Below the pieces are notes generated by a model. It saw only the letters and a program-made list of their open reading frames with translations, was not told the origin of the DNA and did not search any database. Of a DNA stretch of 64,000 nt, positions 10,400-22,273 are shown one piece after another. The stretch is from NCBI GenBank assembly GCA_023101725.1, contig JALJCO010001315.1, positions 186,001-250,000 of the forward strand, written 5' to 3'. Within the stretch, counting starts at the first letter, position 1. Each line of letters starts with the position of its first letter. This DNA comes from Atherinomorus stipes. Its lineage: Eukaryota; Chordata; Actinopteri; Atheriniformes; Atherinidae. Both the position numbers and the translations under genes were made by a program.

Positions 10400-12411
10400 C
10401 TTTAAGATATCCCACCCCTGCTTATTTCCCCTCCTCTATGCAAATTGATGTTTGGGTTTTGTATGCATCTGACATATGAAGCTACAATTGTTAATTAATA
10501 GCTTGTTTTGCAAAACATTATTCAATTTAAATATCAATTTAGCTGTATACTTATAAAGGGAATTAATTGAGGTGTGAATGTACGGTAGCTGGTGGTCATT
10601 TTAGTGGTTATTAATTTGTGGCCAATCTTGTTCTATATTACCACATAAATGCATCATTTCAATAAAAAGAAAAATGTTAACTATTTGTGTTTAATGCATT
10701 ACAACACCTAAAAAGAAAAAAAAAGTATTCCAGAGGCTTAGGAATTGCATCTAGCACACATTAAATCCATGGCAGATTTTAATTATTGTTAAAGACTGAT
10801 ATAAGTCACAAATGAAACATACAGTCATAATCTCTTAACTCTAAGAAAAACAAATCCTCTGGCATTTTGCATCCTCCCGCATTCACCATCCTCAGCTTAA
10901 TGTGTTCTCTTATGAACAAACACATTAGTCTGGCAGAAGACAGGCCATTTATATTTGATGTGCTGTCAGTGGCTCTGTTCTTATGCTGAGTTTTTACATA
11001 GATTTCTGTCTTATTACTGTTGCTGCCTCTCCCCCTGGGAGATTGTTTTACGGGATGGTGACGGCAAGGTGGCCGCCAGGGCCATTAGTGGAGCAGTGAG
11101 GGGTCTGGAGGTTGGCCTGCAGCTGCCTCGCCCACACTCTCAGCTGGTTCTCCAGGCCCCTACACAGCAGGGGGGCTCAAGTGTCTCTAATTTAATTGAA
11201 GTATACCTCCAAGGCTAATGGACTTGAAATATCATTGCTGGTTTGTAGCAGAGCTCATAAAATAGGAACAGTTGAGAGGTTTCAAAGGTGGATTGCAATA
11301 ATTGTAATAAATGAAATAAGAGGAAAAGCAAAAGTAAGAAGAGGACTAGGTCCACTGAGACTTTTTAAAGAATTAAATGTTAATTTTCATAAAATAAATG
11401 AAAAGTAATTAATTCACTGATGATGCCATCCTTTCACTAAATCCATTCAAGAAGGCACATTTCTCACTGTGGGACAACTTCCACCCCGGTCATGGCTTTC
11501 TGTGGTTTGAAGCCCAAAGTGAAGGTTTATTTAGATCCAGGTTACGGTTAAGTTGGACAAACAGCAATACACAATGAGATGCCCATCCATCACTGAAATG
11601 TCCTTCGGCACTTTTCTATTAGAACCTGTCAGGTGGGATGGGCTCATTATTACATCATCATAATGGTGTCATCCTTGAACTTCATCAGAGTAATTGCTGC
11701 AATTTGTCACACAGAGATGTGGACAAGGACTGGGATGCATGCATGCTGCAAAATATTCAAAAATGCACAAGATAAAGAAAATAAATATATCTTTTGGGTC
11801 ATCTATCCACTTCTCCTTCACCCTGATGCACACAACTGCATGCTAAAACATTTACCACATCAAAGGTGCTATATCTTATTTTGCAAATTTTCTGACCATG
11901 AGTGAGGCGAACAGTTAAGTTTGAACTGTATACCCAGCCCCTAACTATTTCTGTCAGTGAGAAACGCTCCTACTCTCCTATACTCTCCTCCCTCTTAACA
12001 TGCATGAAATACGTAACTTGCAACGCACATCTCATATTCATGCACAAAGACATTTCCATAGGAAACTTGCAACTTCCAGTGAATTTGTTGCTGCATTAAA
12101 TGGCTGCATGTCAGCTAAATGACATTTTCTGTTACTGAAAGCCCCAGTGCAAATGATAGCATAAAAAGCCATTTGTTCAATAAACTGTTAGCTTACCGTA
12201 GGTAGAGTTTTGTACACAGATCAGTTATGTGTTATGAGGCTATAGGTTACATTGCAACATGACAACCTAATAAAGTACCTAATCAGCCACTGCGGTTGAA
12301 AGCAATGTGACGTAAAGCAGTTTGTGTTTGTTTTTATATATAAAGTTTGACTGTGTGCTAAATGCTAACGTTAGCATGGACTTGATTACAAAATCGTGTA
12401 AATATTATGTA
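10400..12411. other. unassigned DNA with a GC-richer island
   Basis: The stretch is mostly AT-rich. At about 11,020-11,215 it becomes GC-richer and of high complexity, with an open frame that runs through it but no splice or family evidence. That island could be a conserved non-coding element or an exon; neither can be shown here. Confidence 0.3.
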
Positions 12412-12419
12412 TTATACAG

Positions 12420-13167
12420 TAGGGCCGGACGATAATTCAATATAGATATATATTGATCGATAGAGATTTTTTCAATAGAAAAAAAGAGGGTAAATAAAAG
12501 TTCAGTATAGAAGCACAGTTTTCCGCTGTAGCCTATCGGGTAGCATGATACTACAGTCTCTCCTTCCGCCAAACCAATCACAAACACGGACCCAGGCAAA
12601 GGCTGAACTGGAATTTAGTGTTATGCCCCTTTCAGACTTGCACTGGAAAGCGGTAATATTGTGAACTCTGTCCTTTATAACGCTGCATTCAGACATGCGT
12701 ACCGGTCTTTTACCTCACAGATGTAGCGGACATGTAGCTACTGGCTGGTCTACATGTCACAAGAGCAGAAATGTTGCAGCACGTCTTTTTGGGTGAAAGC
12801 ACAAGAAAATGTTCCGGACAGAGTTGAAGGGAGAGTGGGGCTGTGCTGACTTTTCCACAACATTTTCTGATGTATGAAAGCACCCAGGACGCGATAAGTC
12901 CGCAAGGAAGTGGCATGTTTGAAAAGACAAGTCAGTTTAAAGAGCAGATGGACTTTACTGCTCATGTTCCGCAATGCAAGTCTGAAAACTGCTTAAGTGT
13001 GAACTTTATTATAAGTAGGTCATTCAGCAAAAGCTTAAATGGCCAGGGCTGCACCTAAAATAGCTTTTAATTTGATAATTGCTTTTTTTTTTTTTTAAAT
13101 AAATATTGATATCGATCGATACAGTTTTTTTTATCGATAATGTTTTTTTCTATATCATCCAGCCCTA
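12420..13167. mobile_element. non-autonomous hAT element
   Basis: The termini TAGGGCCGGACGAT and ATCATCCAGCCCTA are inverted repeats with two mismatches. A perfect 8-bp target duplication, TTATACAG, lies at 12,412-12,419 and 13,168-13,175. Both ends carry AT-rich subterminal ATCGAT motifs (TATTGATCGATAGAG on the left, ATATCGATCGATACAG on the right). It encodes no transposase. The 8-bp duplication and the terminal bases fit hAT. Confidence 0.9.
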
Positions 13168-13175
13168 TTATACAG

Positions 13176-13653
13176 TACAGGGACACAGAGGTTGACACAG
13201 TCAAACCAGCAGAAGTTGCACCAGAAGCCGAGGACATGTACTAAGAAGAATGTGATTGAAAAGATACCTGTCTAGGACTACAGTAGTTTCCAGTCCACAT
13301 TGAGTCTGGGGGAGTCCTGCTGTTCTCGAGTATGATGCGCCATGCTTTTTCCACAAGCTTTATTCCTTCTTTAGTCATTCTTGCGTTTAAAGTCTCTCTT
13401 CCTCAGTTTTGATTCTTTTAGGTTGTTTTGCTGTATAAGCAGAGACAACCAGCGGAGCTATTCTGACTTTCCCTTCGTTGGATGCCATGTGGTTCCATTT
13501 ACAAGCTCATGCTGTGCTTGCCCTAGGAGAGAACTCCCCTCGTTAGAAAACACTCTATAGTGGCTGATTGGAAACCAGAAGTTCTGAAGAATTAACCCCT
13601 TTGGCAGAGAAAAATCGCAACGGCAAAGTTAGAAGCCTAAAATAAAAAGGCCT
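13176..13653. other. unassigned DNA between two transposons
   Basis: No gene or repeat structure was recognised in this spacer between the hAT and Harbinger-like elements. Confidence 0.4.
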
Positions 13654-13948
13654 GGGGTCTCATTTATAAAAGTTTGCATAGGATCTTTACTAAAAGTGTA
13701 CGTACGCCCAAAACCAAAAGTTTGCGTACGCCAAAAAATATTCAGATTTATTAAACCGTGCGTACGCACAGATTCAAGCAATTTCCCCTTTATAAATCAC
13801 ACTCTTCCTGGAAGTTTGCGCAGGTGAATTTGGCTCATATTCCGCCTCCTACACGCCCACATTCTCCATAGATGGTCAATGCAAAGTACCTCATCGATGT
13901 TTCTGCATATAAATGAGCCAGCTGATCTGAGGCATTTAAAACTGAATT

Positions 13949-14065
13949 GTGGCGATAGAAAAGAGATTTAAACGTAATTTCGCGGAGACGGAAGTAGAGG
14001 TGCTTGTTGGTGAAGTGGAGCCTCACAAAATCATTTTATTTGGGCGTCACAGGAAACACAGATAA
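13949..14065 (+). pseudogene. Myb/SANT-like domain relic of the Harbinger element
   Basis: One frame reads IEKRFKRNFAETEVEVLVGE then VEPHKIILFG and stops at 14,063-14,065. The pattern 'RNF-x-E-x-E-x-x-VLV-x-x-V ... ILFG' is the first helix and turn of the Myb/SANT-like DNA-binding domain found in Harbinger-associated proteins and in NAIF1-type host proteins. The codon where a start ATG is expected is GTG (13,949-13,951). The rest of the domain is lost to stops and shifts. It is non-functional. Confidence 0.7.
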
Positions 14066-14941
14066 ACGTAAGTCTGCTGAGTGACAGCAGGTTGTTGTGG
14101 CGGTGATGATGTAACAGAGGTTTGTTCCAGAAGTCGCTGTGGAGGAAACGCTGTGTCAGAGCAACTGTGTGCAGAACACAGAACACCTGTTTGGTGTGGT
14201 GCAGCGCGATTCCCCCTCACGTGCCCTCCCCTCGCCTGTAAACACCTCCGCCGGTCTTTGCTGAGGTTGATGGCTCCACAACGGAGTGCGCTGTGGTCAG
14301 CAGCTGCTGATGCGTCGGGGTGGGCACAGTTTCGGTGGTCAGGGTATCTGGGTCCAGTTCATAGACAAAAGCGCTGCAAAAGTAAATGTGATTATTAGCC
14401 GGTCATCATCATTGGCCAGAAAATCCTCATGGTCTCTAAAGACTCTCTCCATCCTGATCCTGCCATTGGCATCGTCTTCAAGCAATGCCAGCGCATCCAT
14501 TGTAAAGCATTATGCAACAGTGTCACAGCAGTATTTATGTTTACTCAGTAATTACAGTAATTGCTATACAGCTTGTCACAATTAATGGAACAATAATCTT
14601 TTATTCTTTTACATTTTGATGTTTTCTCTTCTGCACCCCTGCTGCAATGCTTTTTATGTTTTATGTAAAGCATTTTGAATTATCCTGTACATTAATTTGC
14701 TTTATAGATAAACTTGTCATTGCTACATAATTTGAAGATGAACATACACTTCGAACACACTGTGCTGTAAGTCCTGAATGGGTGCTTATGGGTTGTATGG
14801 CTTATTTGAGGACCATACGAGGGTTTACGAGGGTCTACAGTCTGATATTAATGGTTAAATGCATGAACGTGGCTTAAGTTCATCATCTCATCAGCGGTGC
14901 CGCCAGTTTCCCCATCTCCAAAATGTTCGTGCGCAAAGTTC

Positions 14942-14969
14942 AGAATGTGCGCACCGGTGCGCACATTCT
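14942..14969. repeat. perfect 28-bp palindrome
   Basis: AGAATGTGCGCACC is followed directly by its exact complement, with no loop. It lies about 100 bases inside the right end of the Harbinger-like element and is rich in GTGCGC. It might be a subterminal protein-binding site of the element; that is inference. Confidence 0.85.
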
Positions 14970-15073
14970 CCCGTCAGGTTTGTTTTTATAAATCAGAAAT
15001 TTTGCGTGGAAAATCACTTACGCCACTTTCAAGCCCTGTTTTGTGCGTAAGCAAGATTTATAAATGAGACCCC

Positions 15074-16251
15074 TGGACTTGTACATATGCACAATCAACA
15101 ACTATTTTTTTTTCTTTTTTTGAAGTAAAATGACCTCTTTTACCACATGATATACCAAGTATCATTCTAATAATAAAATAAAATCAGGTATGTATTGTGC
15201 CTCTAAAACTACACAGAGATTCATTAGTGCAGCTATAGACCATCAGAGTGGAGCTGTGAGTGGGCCTGGATGTGCCATATTGCAACACTTATGAAGGTCC
15301 CTACATAATCAGTGGTAAAATGCTGTGTGCTGGCCATCCCATTCTTTCCGGAGAGATTAGTAGCACCTGATTTTTCCAGGCCTACCCAATAGTCACGTTC
15401 TGGCTCCACAGCTGACATTAACTGACTAACATCCGTGTTTATTCTACATACATTCATATAACAGCAAATTAATGTATTGATAATACACATTGTTTTATCA
15501 AAATAGTTTCATTTCAAAAGATGACCATGTATTTTCACATTATTTTTGTTTCCTTAATGTTTTATCAAGGGATAGATGGTAACTTCTCACTTACAGCTGC
15601 TAAAGTTTGAATATCACTTTGTTAATTAGAAACACTGACCTATGAGTAAATGGAGGGAGCAGTAATTGTCATAAAGTGCCTCTTTAAACAAATCCACAGT
15701 GACAGGATGCTTTGAAGTGTGCAAAGGGAAAACGGGGGGTTAGACACACTCAAAAAACCCATTTAGATATTGCCTCCTGTCACCAAAAACACTTTTGTGC
15801 TCTTAAAAAAGAATAAATAATAGATGCTATTGGACAGAGACTGATGCAACCCCCACTCCCCTCTTAAAAAGGACACATAAAATTAAATGGCCACACCTAA
15901 TTTAGTTAATACGTTGAAGACCTCTCACCCTAGTGATGCATTTCAAAACAAGAATGTGCATTAGGAAGCATGGGGGGAATAACTGCATTTAGTTGGTCAC
16001 GATAAAAGTTCTAATGACAAACAAATCATAAAAAAAGCCATAAACCAACAGAGGTCTTTCATGAAAAGTTTTATTTCAAATGAAAAAAATGTAAATAACC
16101 TAATTTTCTAAAGGAGCATTGAAGTGGCTAGTCTGAATAAATGTTTAAGTGAATAAGAGTTTGATTTTTTTTTCTGATTTGTAAAGTAAACAAGTTAAAC
16201 ACTGATGCAGGTGCTGCCATAACCGTGCCTCTGCACAGAAACCACCTCATC
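15074..16251. other. unassigned AT-rich DNA
   Basis: No gene or paired repeat was found. The open frames are short and their translations show no motif. Confidence 0.4.
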
Positions 16252-16896
16252 TATGGAGAGTATTTTGTTTCTTTATCGTTTAATCAAATAAAAAAGATTT
16301 GAAACCAAAAGAGAGATTTGAGAGCAAAAAAGTAAGTAGCAATAAAAAAAACATTTTTTTGAGAACAAAATAAAACAGGTTGCATTTGAAAAATAAAAAA
16401 TATGAAACAGAATATTTCTTCAACTTTAATCAAAAATAATGTTTGAAATAAGAAACAACTATTTTGTTTATGAATCAGTCCTTTTTTATTTCAAGTTTAA
16501 AAAAAATTTGGTTGCAAATCAGTCTTCTTTGTTAAGTTTTTAAGTTAAAAACTTTTGGTTGCAAATCCTAAAGTTTTGCTTGCGAAGTCAAGTGCACTTG
16601 ATGGGCGGGGCCTACGCTGGTGGATGAGAGACGTGTTTCTATTGGTTGGTGTGACCTGGCTCCAGCCTTCCACATCACAGTCTTTTCTCATGCGTGCTGT
16701 GCTGCTTGGAGCTAAGTTGTTAGCCTGTAGCTCTGTGACGTTTCCCATAAATAATGAATTGCGCTAAATATCGTTGGCTACAGCTGCTGTACATTCACAT
16801 CATCACCACAATGAATTATAACACTCGGCTGCTGCAAACACTGATTATCAGCGACATGGCCGTCTCTGCTGGTCACGGTCTGAGCTCAGTAGCCAC

Positions 16897-17347
16897 TGAG
16901 TAAGAAACATGTACAACGTAGGCTGTGATTACACATATGGTCATAATATCTGTAATATCGCGAAGTGATCGGACTGTAGCCTATGTGAGAGCCTGGGAGT
17001 GGTAGTGGGCTGTATGAGATTGCGACCCGATCCCTAGACGGGGGTGTGATTGAGAAGCGGTGCGGCAGGTACTCGGACGCTGAGAGCATCAAGCGGGCAG
17101 GAGGGGCAGATCCTGGTCGGTGCGGAGCGAAGTCCGTCGTGGGGCCACGAGAGGACATCCAGCAGGACGAGTAAACAGCGACGGAGAGGAGGTCGCTGAC
17201 TGGACGCACCGTTGTGGACGAGAGCGCAGGACAATCCTCCTCTCTGTTTATAAATTATATGGTCGTGGTTGTGCTGCTTTGCTTGGTTTTAATGTTCTTT
17301 TTTTATTTGCTGGGGCGTGTGATCGGAAAATTTAAGGCGGTTCTGCC
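16897..17347. other. unpaired CpG-rich segment of the left arm
   Basis: This block has no counterpart in the right arm. It is bordered by a TGA on each side (16,897-16,899 and 17,348-17,350), compatible with an insertion that duplicated 3 bp or with a deletion in the other arm. About 17,030-17,230 is GC-rich with many CpG (for example CGGACGC, GGTGCGGAGCG), unlike the AT-rich flanks. No TIR and no convincing coding frame were found. Confidence 0.6.
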
Positions 17348-18243
17348 TGACCAGCCCGCTCAGCTTTCACCGGCCTGTTGAGAGATGGTTGTGCGACACC
17401 GGCGGTGAGAGAGAGACGCCCTGTAGAAGCGGTGCGTTTGAGGACCATCTCTCTTCAGTCAGGAATTTTCTATTAGGTCGACCTGGGAACATTAACCGCT
17501 GAATATGGTGCCAGTTATAGCGCATCCCGTTCTCACTACAGCTGTTCCAGTGTCAACAAACACACGTGGCAAATAATTTTACACACTGACGCATTTCTTA
17601 CCAGCCAGCATTCCTGGTTTGAGCAGCTGACGGTCTGGTGTGCTTTTGACCTCTGAAATGTAGGCGATAGAAAAGCAACGCGAATTTCAGCACCATCAGC
17701 CCAAAAGACACGCCCTGCAGTCATAAACATCTTGATTATTTTTTACATTTTTTTCATAGTATTTTGGTACATTTAAGAGCGCTCCTCCTGGGACCCAGGT
17801 GGAACATTGGAGCTCTCCATGTGACGCTACAAACATAATATAAATGAAATATATTTGACCTGTTATAATGGCATCTATTAATTATAATGGGGGGTGTAAA
17901 ATTTGGGGCTGACAGTGCTGAAATTTGCGTTGCTTTTCTATCGCCTACATTTCTGAAGTCAAAAGCACGATTCAGTAGTCGGAACGTCTGACGCAGCTGC
18001 TCCTGAATAAACCAGGAATGCTGGCTGGTTAGAAATGCGTCAGTGTGTAAAATTATTTGCCTTGTGTGTTTGTTGACACTGGAACAGCTGTAGTGAGAAC
18101 GGGATGCGCTATAACTGGAACCATATTCAGCGGTTAATGTTCAGGTTGACCTAAAGGAAAATTCCTGACTGAAGAGAGATGGTCCTCAAACGCACCGTTC
18201 CGACAGGGCGTCTCTCTCTCACCGGCGGCGTCGCACGACCGTG

Positions 18244-18992
18244 GCCCAATCCCAAACCGCCCCCTACACACTACCCCTTAACTATCGAGTGTCACTCCCA
18301 ATGAAGTCACACTTGCAGCTGTAGAGGCGCCTTGATTGCAGGTGGAGGGTGTTAATGATAACGAGACGCCCTCTTCCCCCAACTGGGAAAGGAAAGCAGT
18401 CATGCCGTGGCAACAAAAACACGCCCGTGTCAAATAAATCTGTGTGGAAAAACTTACTCGCACTCATGTGTGAAGAACAATGTTTTATTTTAAATAAATA
18501 ATAATAATCATGATCCTAAACAATTAAATAAATGATAATTATTATTATTACTACGAATTATCATTTATCATTGTCATCCTTATTATTAATATCCCATTAT
18601 TATTATTATACCAATAAGAGAACTATAATTCTCTTTCCTGCTCAAACATCCCCTTCCATGATCACCAGTGGTTTGAAAGATACCTACAGCGCACCTGTCA
18701 TCGCTTTTTTTTTTTAACCCCACAAAATAATTCCATTCATGTTTTTTCTGTCAGTATTGACAAACATGCATGACACGTGCGGAACTCATGCAGGACACGA
18801 CTGTTTCCTCCTCCATTTAGCCGTTGCACCCGCTGCAAAATTCAGGAAAGTCTGCACTGATGCAGACTCTCTGATTAAGGGCTGAACAGTCCACTCTCCC
18901 TACACGGTTTGGGATGGCCCTTAATATGGCAGAGCCTCCGTGGGAACGCGCAAACGGAGGGGTAGTTTTTAGGGGCCGGTTTGGGATTGGGC
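18244..18992. mobile_element. 749-bp DNA transposon nested in the inverted repeat
   Basis: The inverted ends GCCCAATCCCAAACCG continue for about 24 bp with one mismatch. The 5-bp direct repeat CCGTG lies at 18,239-18,243 and 18,993-18,997. The other arm of the inverted repeat (near 17,380) is an unfilled site: TCGCAC then AACCAT then CTCTCAAC when read in the same sense. Internally there is AT-rich sequence with ATT/AAT runs and a second GGTTTGGGATGG copy about 60 bases from the right end. There is no transposase. Its group is that of the 5,097-6,507 element. Confidence 0.85.
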
Positions 18993-19672
18993 CCGTGTCT
19001 CAACAGGCCGGTGAAAGCTGAGCGGCTGGTCAGTGGCTACTGAGCTCAGACCGTGACCAGCAGAGACAGCCATGTCGCTGATAATCAGTGTTTGTGCAGC
19101 AGCAGAGCGTTATAATTCATTGTGGTGATGATGTGAATGTACAGCAGCTGTAGCCAACGATATTTAGCGCAATTAATTATTTATGGAAAAAGTTGCAGGA
19201 GCTACAGGCTAACAACTTAGCTCCAAGCAGCACAGCACACGGGAGAAAAGAGTGTGATGTGGAAGGCTGGAGCCAGGTCACACCAACCAATAGAAACATG
19301 TCTCTCATCCACCAGCTTAGGCCCCGCCCATCAAGTGCGCTTGACTTCGCAAGCAAAACTTTATGATTTGCAACCAAAAGTTTTTAACTTGAAAGCAAAG
19401 AAGACTGATTTGCAACCAAATTTTTTTAAACTTGAAATAAAAAAGGACTGATTCATAAACAAAATAGTTGTTTCTTATTTCAAACATTATTTTTGATTAA
19501 AGTTGAAAAAATATTCTGTTTAATATTTTTATTTTTCAAATGCAACCTGTTTTATTTTGTTCTCAAAAACATTTTTTTTGATTGCTACTTACTTTTTTGC
19601 TCTCAAATCTCTTTTTTGGGTTCAAATCTTTTTTATTTGATTAAACGATAAAGAAACAAAATACTCTCCATA

Positions 19673-19979
19673 CTCAAGGAGCTTTCAGTAATTACTCCTG
19701 AAACTCAGGAAAACCCACCATGGTTTGAAATAACTAGACCCTCCAATTCACTGAGCATCAATCTGACTTCGAGCTGGTGTGCTGACTTGTTTTTACTTCA
19801 ATCTTGACTAAATTAATCTTGTTCATGTTCTTTTAATTCATTTTGAATTAGGCAAGAAGGCAGTCAAAGTTAAGCAATTCTGGCATCCAGGGAAGACTTT
19901 TCCATATTGAAAGAAGAACAGTTTGCTAACTAGAGGATACCGTAGTCCAAGGCTACACTAAAATTACAAATATTCAGGG
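19673..19979. other. unassigned DNA
   Basis: This is a spacer between the inverted repeat and the piggyBac element; nothing was recognised in it. Confidence 0.4.
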
Positions 19980-19983
19980 TTAA

Positions 19984-21339
19984 CCCTCTAGGCGCCAGAG
20001 TTTATTTGGGAAAATATTCCATTTGGACTTTAAGATTTCAAAATGCTGCAGCTTGGAGGTGGTGAGAGATAGATCCATAATGTAAATGAGAAAAATATTC
20101 ATCATGACCTAAAGTTTGTGATGGGAGTAAATTTACTCCTGTAATTTGCATATTGTGATGTCATCAGGTAGCGGCCATATTGGATTGTGTAACTTTCAGT
20201 AAAAAAACAGATTTTTGAACATATTTATACACAGGAAAAAAAATTATACTGTCATATCCTGCTCTAAATAAAGAAACATGAGTTTGATTGGAGTTACTTT
20301 GCTAATATAATTTGTATATCAGCAGGTAAAACTCAGTAAAACAGAATTCTGAACATATTTACACAGTAGATTTTTTTTTTCATTTTTTCACTGATCCCTT
20401 TTCATCCTCTCATCCTCAGAATAAATAAACAGAAATCTGACAGGAGTATATTTGCTAATATAATTTATATATCAACAGGTAAAATTATAATTTTATGGGT
20501 TTTTTCCCCCTTTTTTGTTATTATAGATTTATAATTTGTCATAACCTAACTGACTCCTCATACCATCATACCAGCCATGAAATTTGGAGTTTGGCTGGAG
20601 TTGGTGTGTGTGTAGGTGCTGGTAAGCATATCTTTCATTTGTGATGAGGTTCCAGAAATCCTCATCCGAAAACAGAGACAGAAAATCACATGCACGAGCG
20701 TCTGTAAGATCCTCGTGTCCGCGATGTCCCACACAGGCTCGTCAGTGTCCTTGATCCATTCATGGATCACTTCCTAAACTCTCAAACATTCCCAGCCGTC
20801 ATAAATAACTCCCCTATTTTGATTATCCCCTCTTCTGCCCACACATCCCTCTTTCTTTCTCCCATCACCACGGCAGAGAAAACTTTCACCGTTAGTGCGG
20901 CGCGAGTGCGGCAGCGCGCGCTGCGACGTCAGTCACTCGTCTCTGACGAGGGCTGATCGTCCCCTTCTAATCCTGATCAGCAGAGATCAGTGCAGCACCT
21001 CGTCTGCACTGTAAAGACCTCTGGGCGTTTAGTTTTTGATTCTAAAAGTCGTGATCTGTCTCTCTCTTTGTCCGACACGCTGCTGCTTTCGCCTTTTCTT
21101 TCTCTCTCCCGCGCTCCTGCGGCTTCGCGCGCAGACAGCGGGTGTCGGGTTTCAAACCTTTATTTCTTTGATTTTTTTCATATAAACACACTCAAAAATG
21201 GCGTCAGAACTAAGGCTGTATGTCTTGGCAATGTAGTAAAACCAAGCAGTAGCAGTACAAGGCTGTAGATTTAAAGATAAGGTCTGTTATAGTCAGTAAT
21301 GTCGCCTGTCGCAATATTGCGACTTTGGCGCCTAGAGGG
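19984..21339. mobile_element. piggyBac-like element
   Basis: Perfect 14-bp inverted ends CCCTCTAGGCGCCA are bordered on both sides by TTAA (19,980-19,983 and 21,340-21,343), the fixed target of piggyBac. A minus-strand transposase relic is inside. A CpG-rich block at about 20,880-20,960 lies upstream of that relic and may have been its promoter region. The copy is short for an autonomous element, so most of the transposase has been deleted. Confidence 0.85.
20529..20770 (-). pseudogene. piggyBac transposase N-terminal relic
   Basis: Two overlapping minus frames together show ACDFLSLFSDEDFWNLI, then ERYAYQHL, and PNSKFHGW. This is the start of the piggyBac transposase domain, where 'F-x-x-lFfdd-x-x-x-x-l-x-x-etNrYa' is typical. 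The frame changes within the stretch and stops soon after. The catalytic aspartates are not reached, and it cannot make an active enzyme. Confidence 0.7.
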
Positions 21340-21343
21340 TTAA

Positions 21344-22273
21344 GGGTCAAATGAACCTCAGCTCATCTTTTGATGCTCAATCTCTGTATCATTCAAATAC
21401 AACTTTAATATATAGATACATTTATAGACTCCTGTTTTAGTCCAGAACACTTAGATACAGTTGACTTTGCTTACTTCTGCCTTTACTTTCAACTACAGAA
21501 CCACAATTAATTCAAGTGCAGAAAAATGTATGAAAAAGTTAGTATTTGAAAAAAATATATTGATAAATCGATTAAAATTGCATTTGAGCACCCTCTAGTG
21601 TCAGAGTTTTAGAAAGTTGAAACACAGATATTGAGAATATAAGGTGAGCTAGTAAGATAAGATTCACATGATATATTGTGGAGCCATGGGGGATTTTTTT
21701 ATTAAACATGTTAACTGATTTGCTTATGACAGAGTGCAACCTACTGACTGAGCTTGAGTTGAAAAAGCAAGAAAAGATCAAGAGTCAGGAGAAACATTGG
21801 CCATCACGGACTACTTATTCTGTGGTATGAGGAGAGAAGCATGAAGCTTTAGTGTTGGTCAAATGAGAGGCATCAAAAATTAACTATTGATTTGAAGCCA
21901 ACATGTGTAGTGCTCACTTATTGTCAGTGAGCACGACACAGACTGGTCTATTTTGCCACAGTGTTGCAAACCAAACCAGTTTAGAATGCACTGCAGACTG
22001 TGCTGCTACAGGACGTTCTGCCAGTGAGGAAATGCATTAACTCAGTTGCAAAGCAAATAGCCCCATTTTGACACGCTCATAGCATTAGCTTACACATGAA
22101 GAAAGCTTTTGACTGTGATCACTGGGAACATACTGAACAAAAACAACAAATGCTTCATATAACCCACTTGAGTGGGGGAAGGGGGGATAGATCCCTATAG
22201 GGGATTTCTTTGTTTTGGTCCTCCCTCGCAGACTGGTATCCAAAGCTGGTTCTTGTGCTGAATGCGTCCAAAT
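21344..22273. other. unassigned DNA
   Basis: No gene was recognised. A 69-codon minus frame at 21,572-21,781 has no motif. Confidence 0.35.

Larger units (their letters stand above)
13654..15073. mobile_element. PIF/Harbinger-like element
   Basis: Perfect 17-bp inverted termini GGGGTCTCATTTATAAA enclose 1.42 kb. Just inside both ends lie ACGTACGC/GCGTAAG-like motifs. The internal Myb/SANT-like remnant is what Harbinger elements carry beside their transposase. The duplication is ambiguous because the flanks overlap the termini: the direct repeat may be CTG (3 bp) or CCTGG (5 bp). It is not the TWA usual for Harbinger. The transposase is missing. Superfamily assignment rests on the Myb relic and TIR style. 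Confidence 0.7.
16252..19672. repeat. 3.4 kb long inverted repeat
   Basis: The left arm (16,252-17,702) and right arm (17,905-19,672) are highly similar inverted copies around a loop of about 200 bp. Both outer ends read TATGGAGAGTATTTTGTTTC inward. The inner arm ends are GCAACGCGAATTTCAGCAC and its partner GTGCTGAAATTTGCGTTGC. Two asymmetries exist: about 450 extra bases in the left arm (16,897-17,347), and a 749-bp transposon in the right arm. No long coding frame is present. The outer ends can be read as flanked by TA, but a longer duplication was not found. It may be a giant foldback transposon or a head-to-head duplicated segment. Confidence 0.85.

Noticed and set aside
16252..19672. Terminal repeats of a Polinton/Maverick or LTR element
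   Set aside because: The repeats are inverted, not direct, and no integrase, polymerase or protease coding is present.
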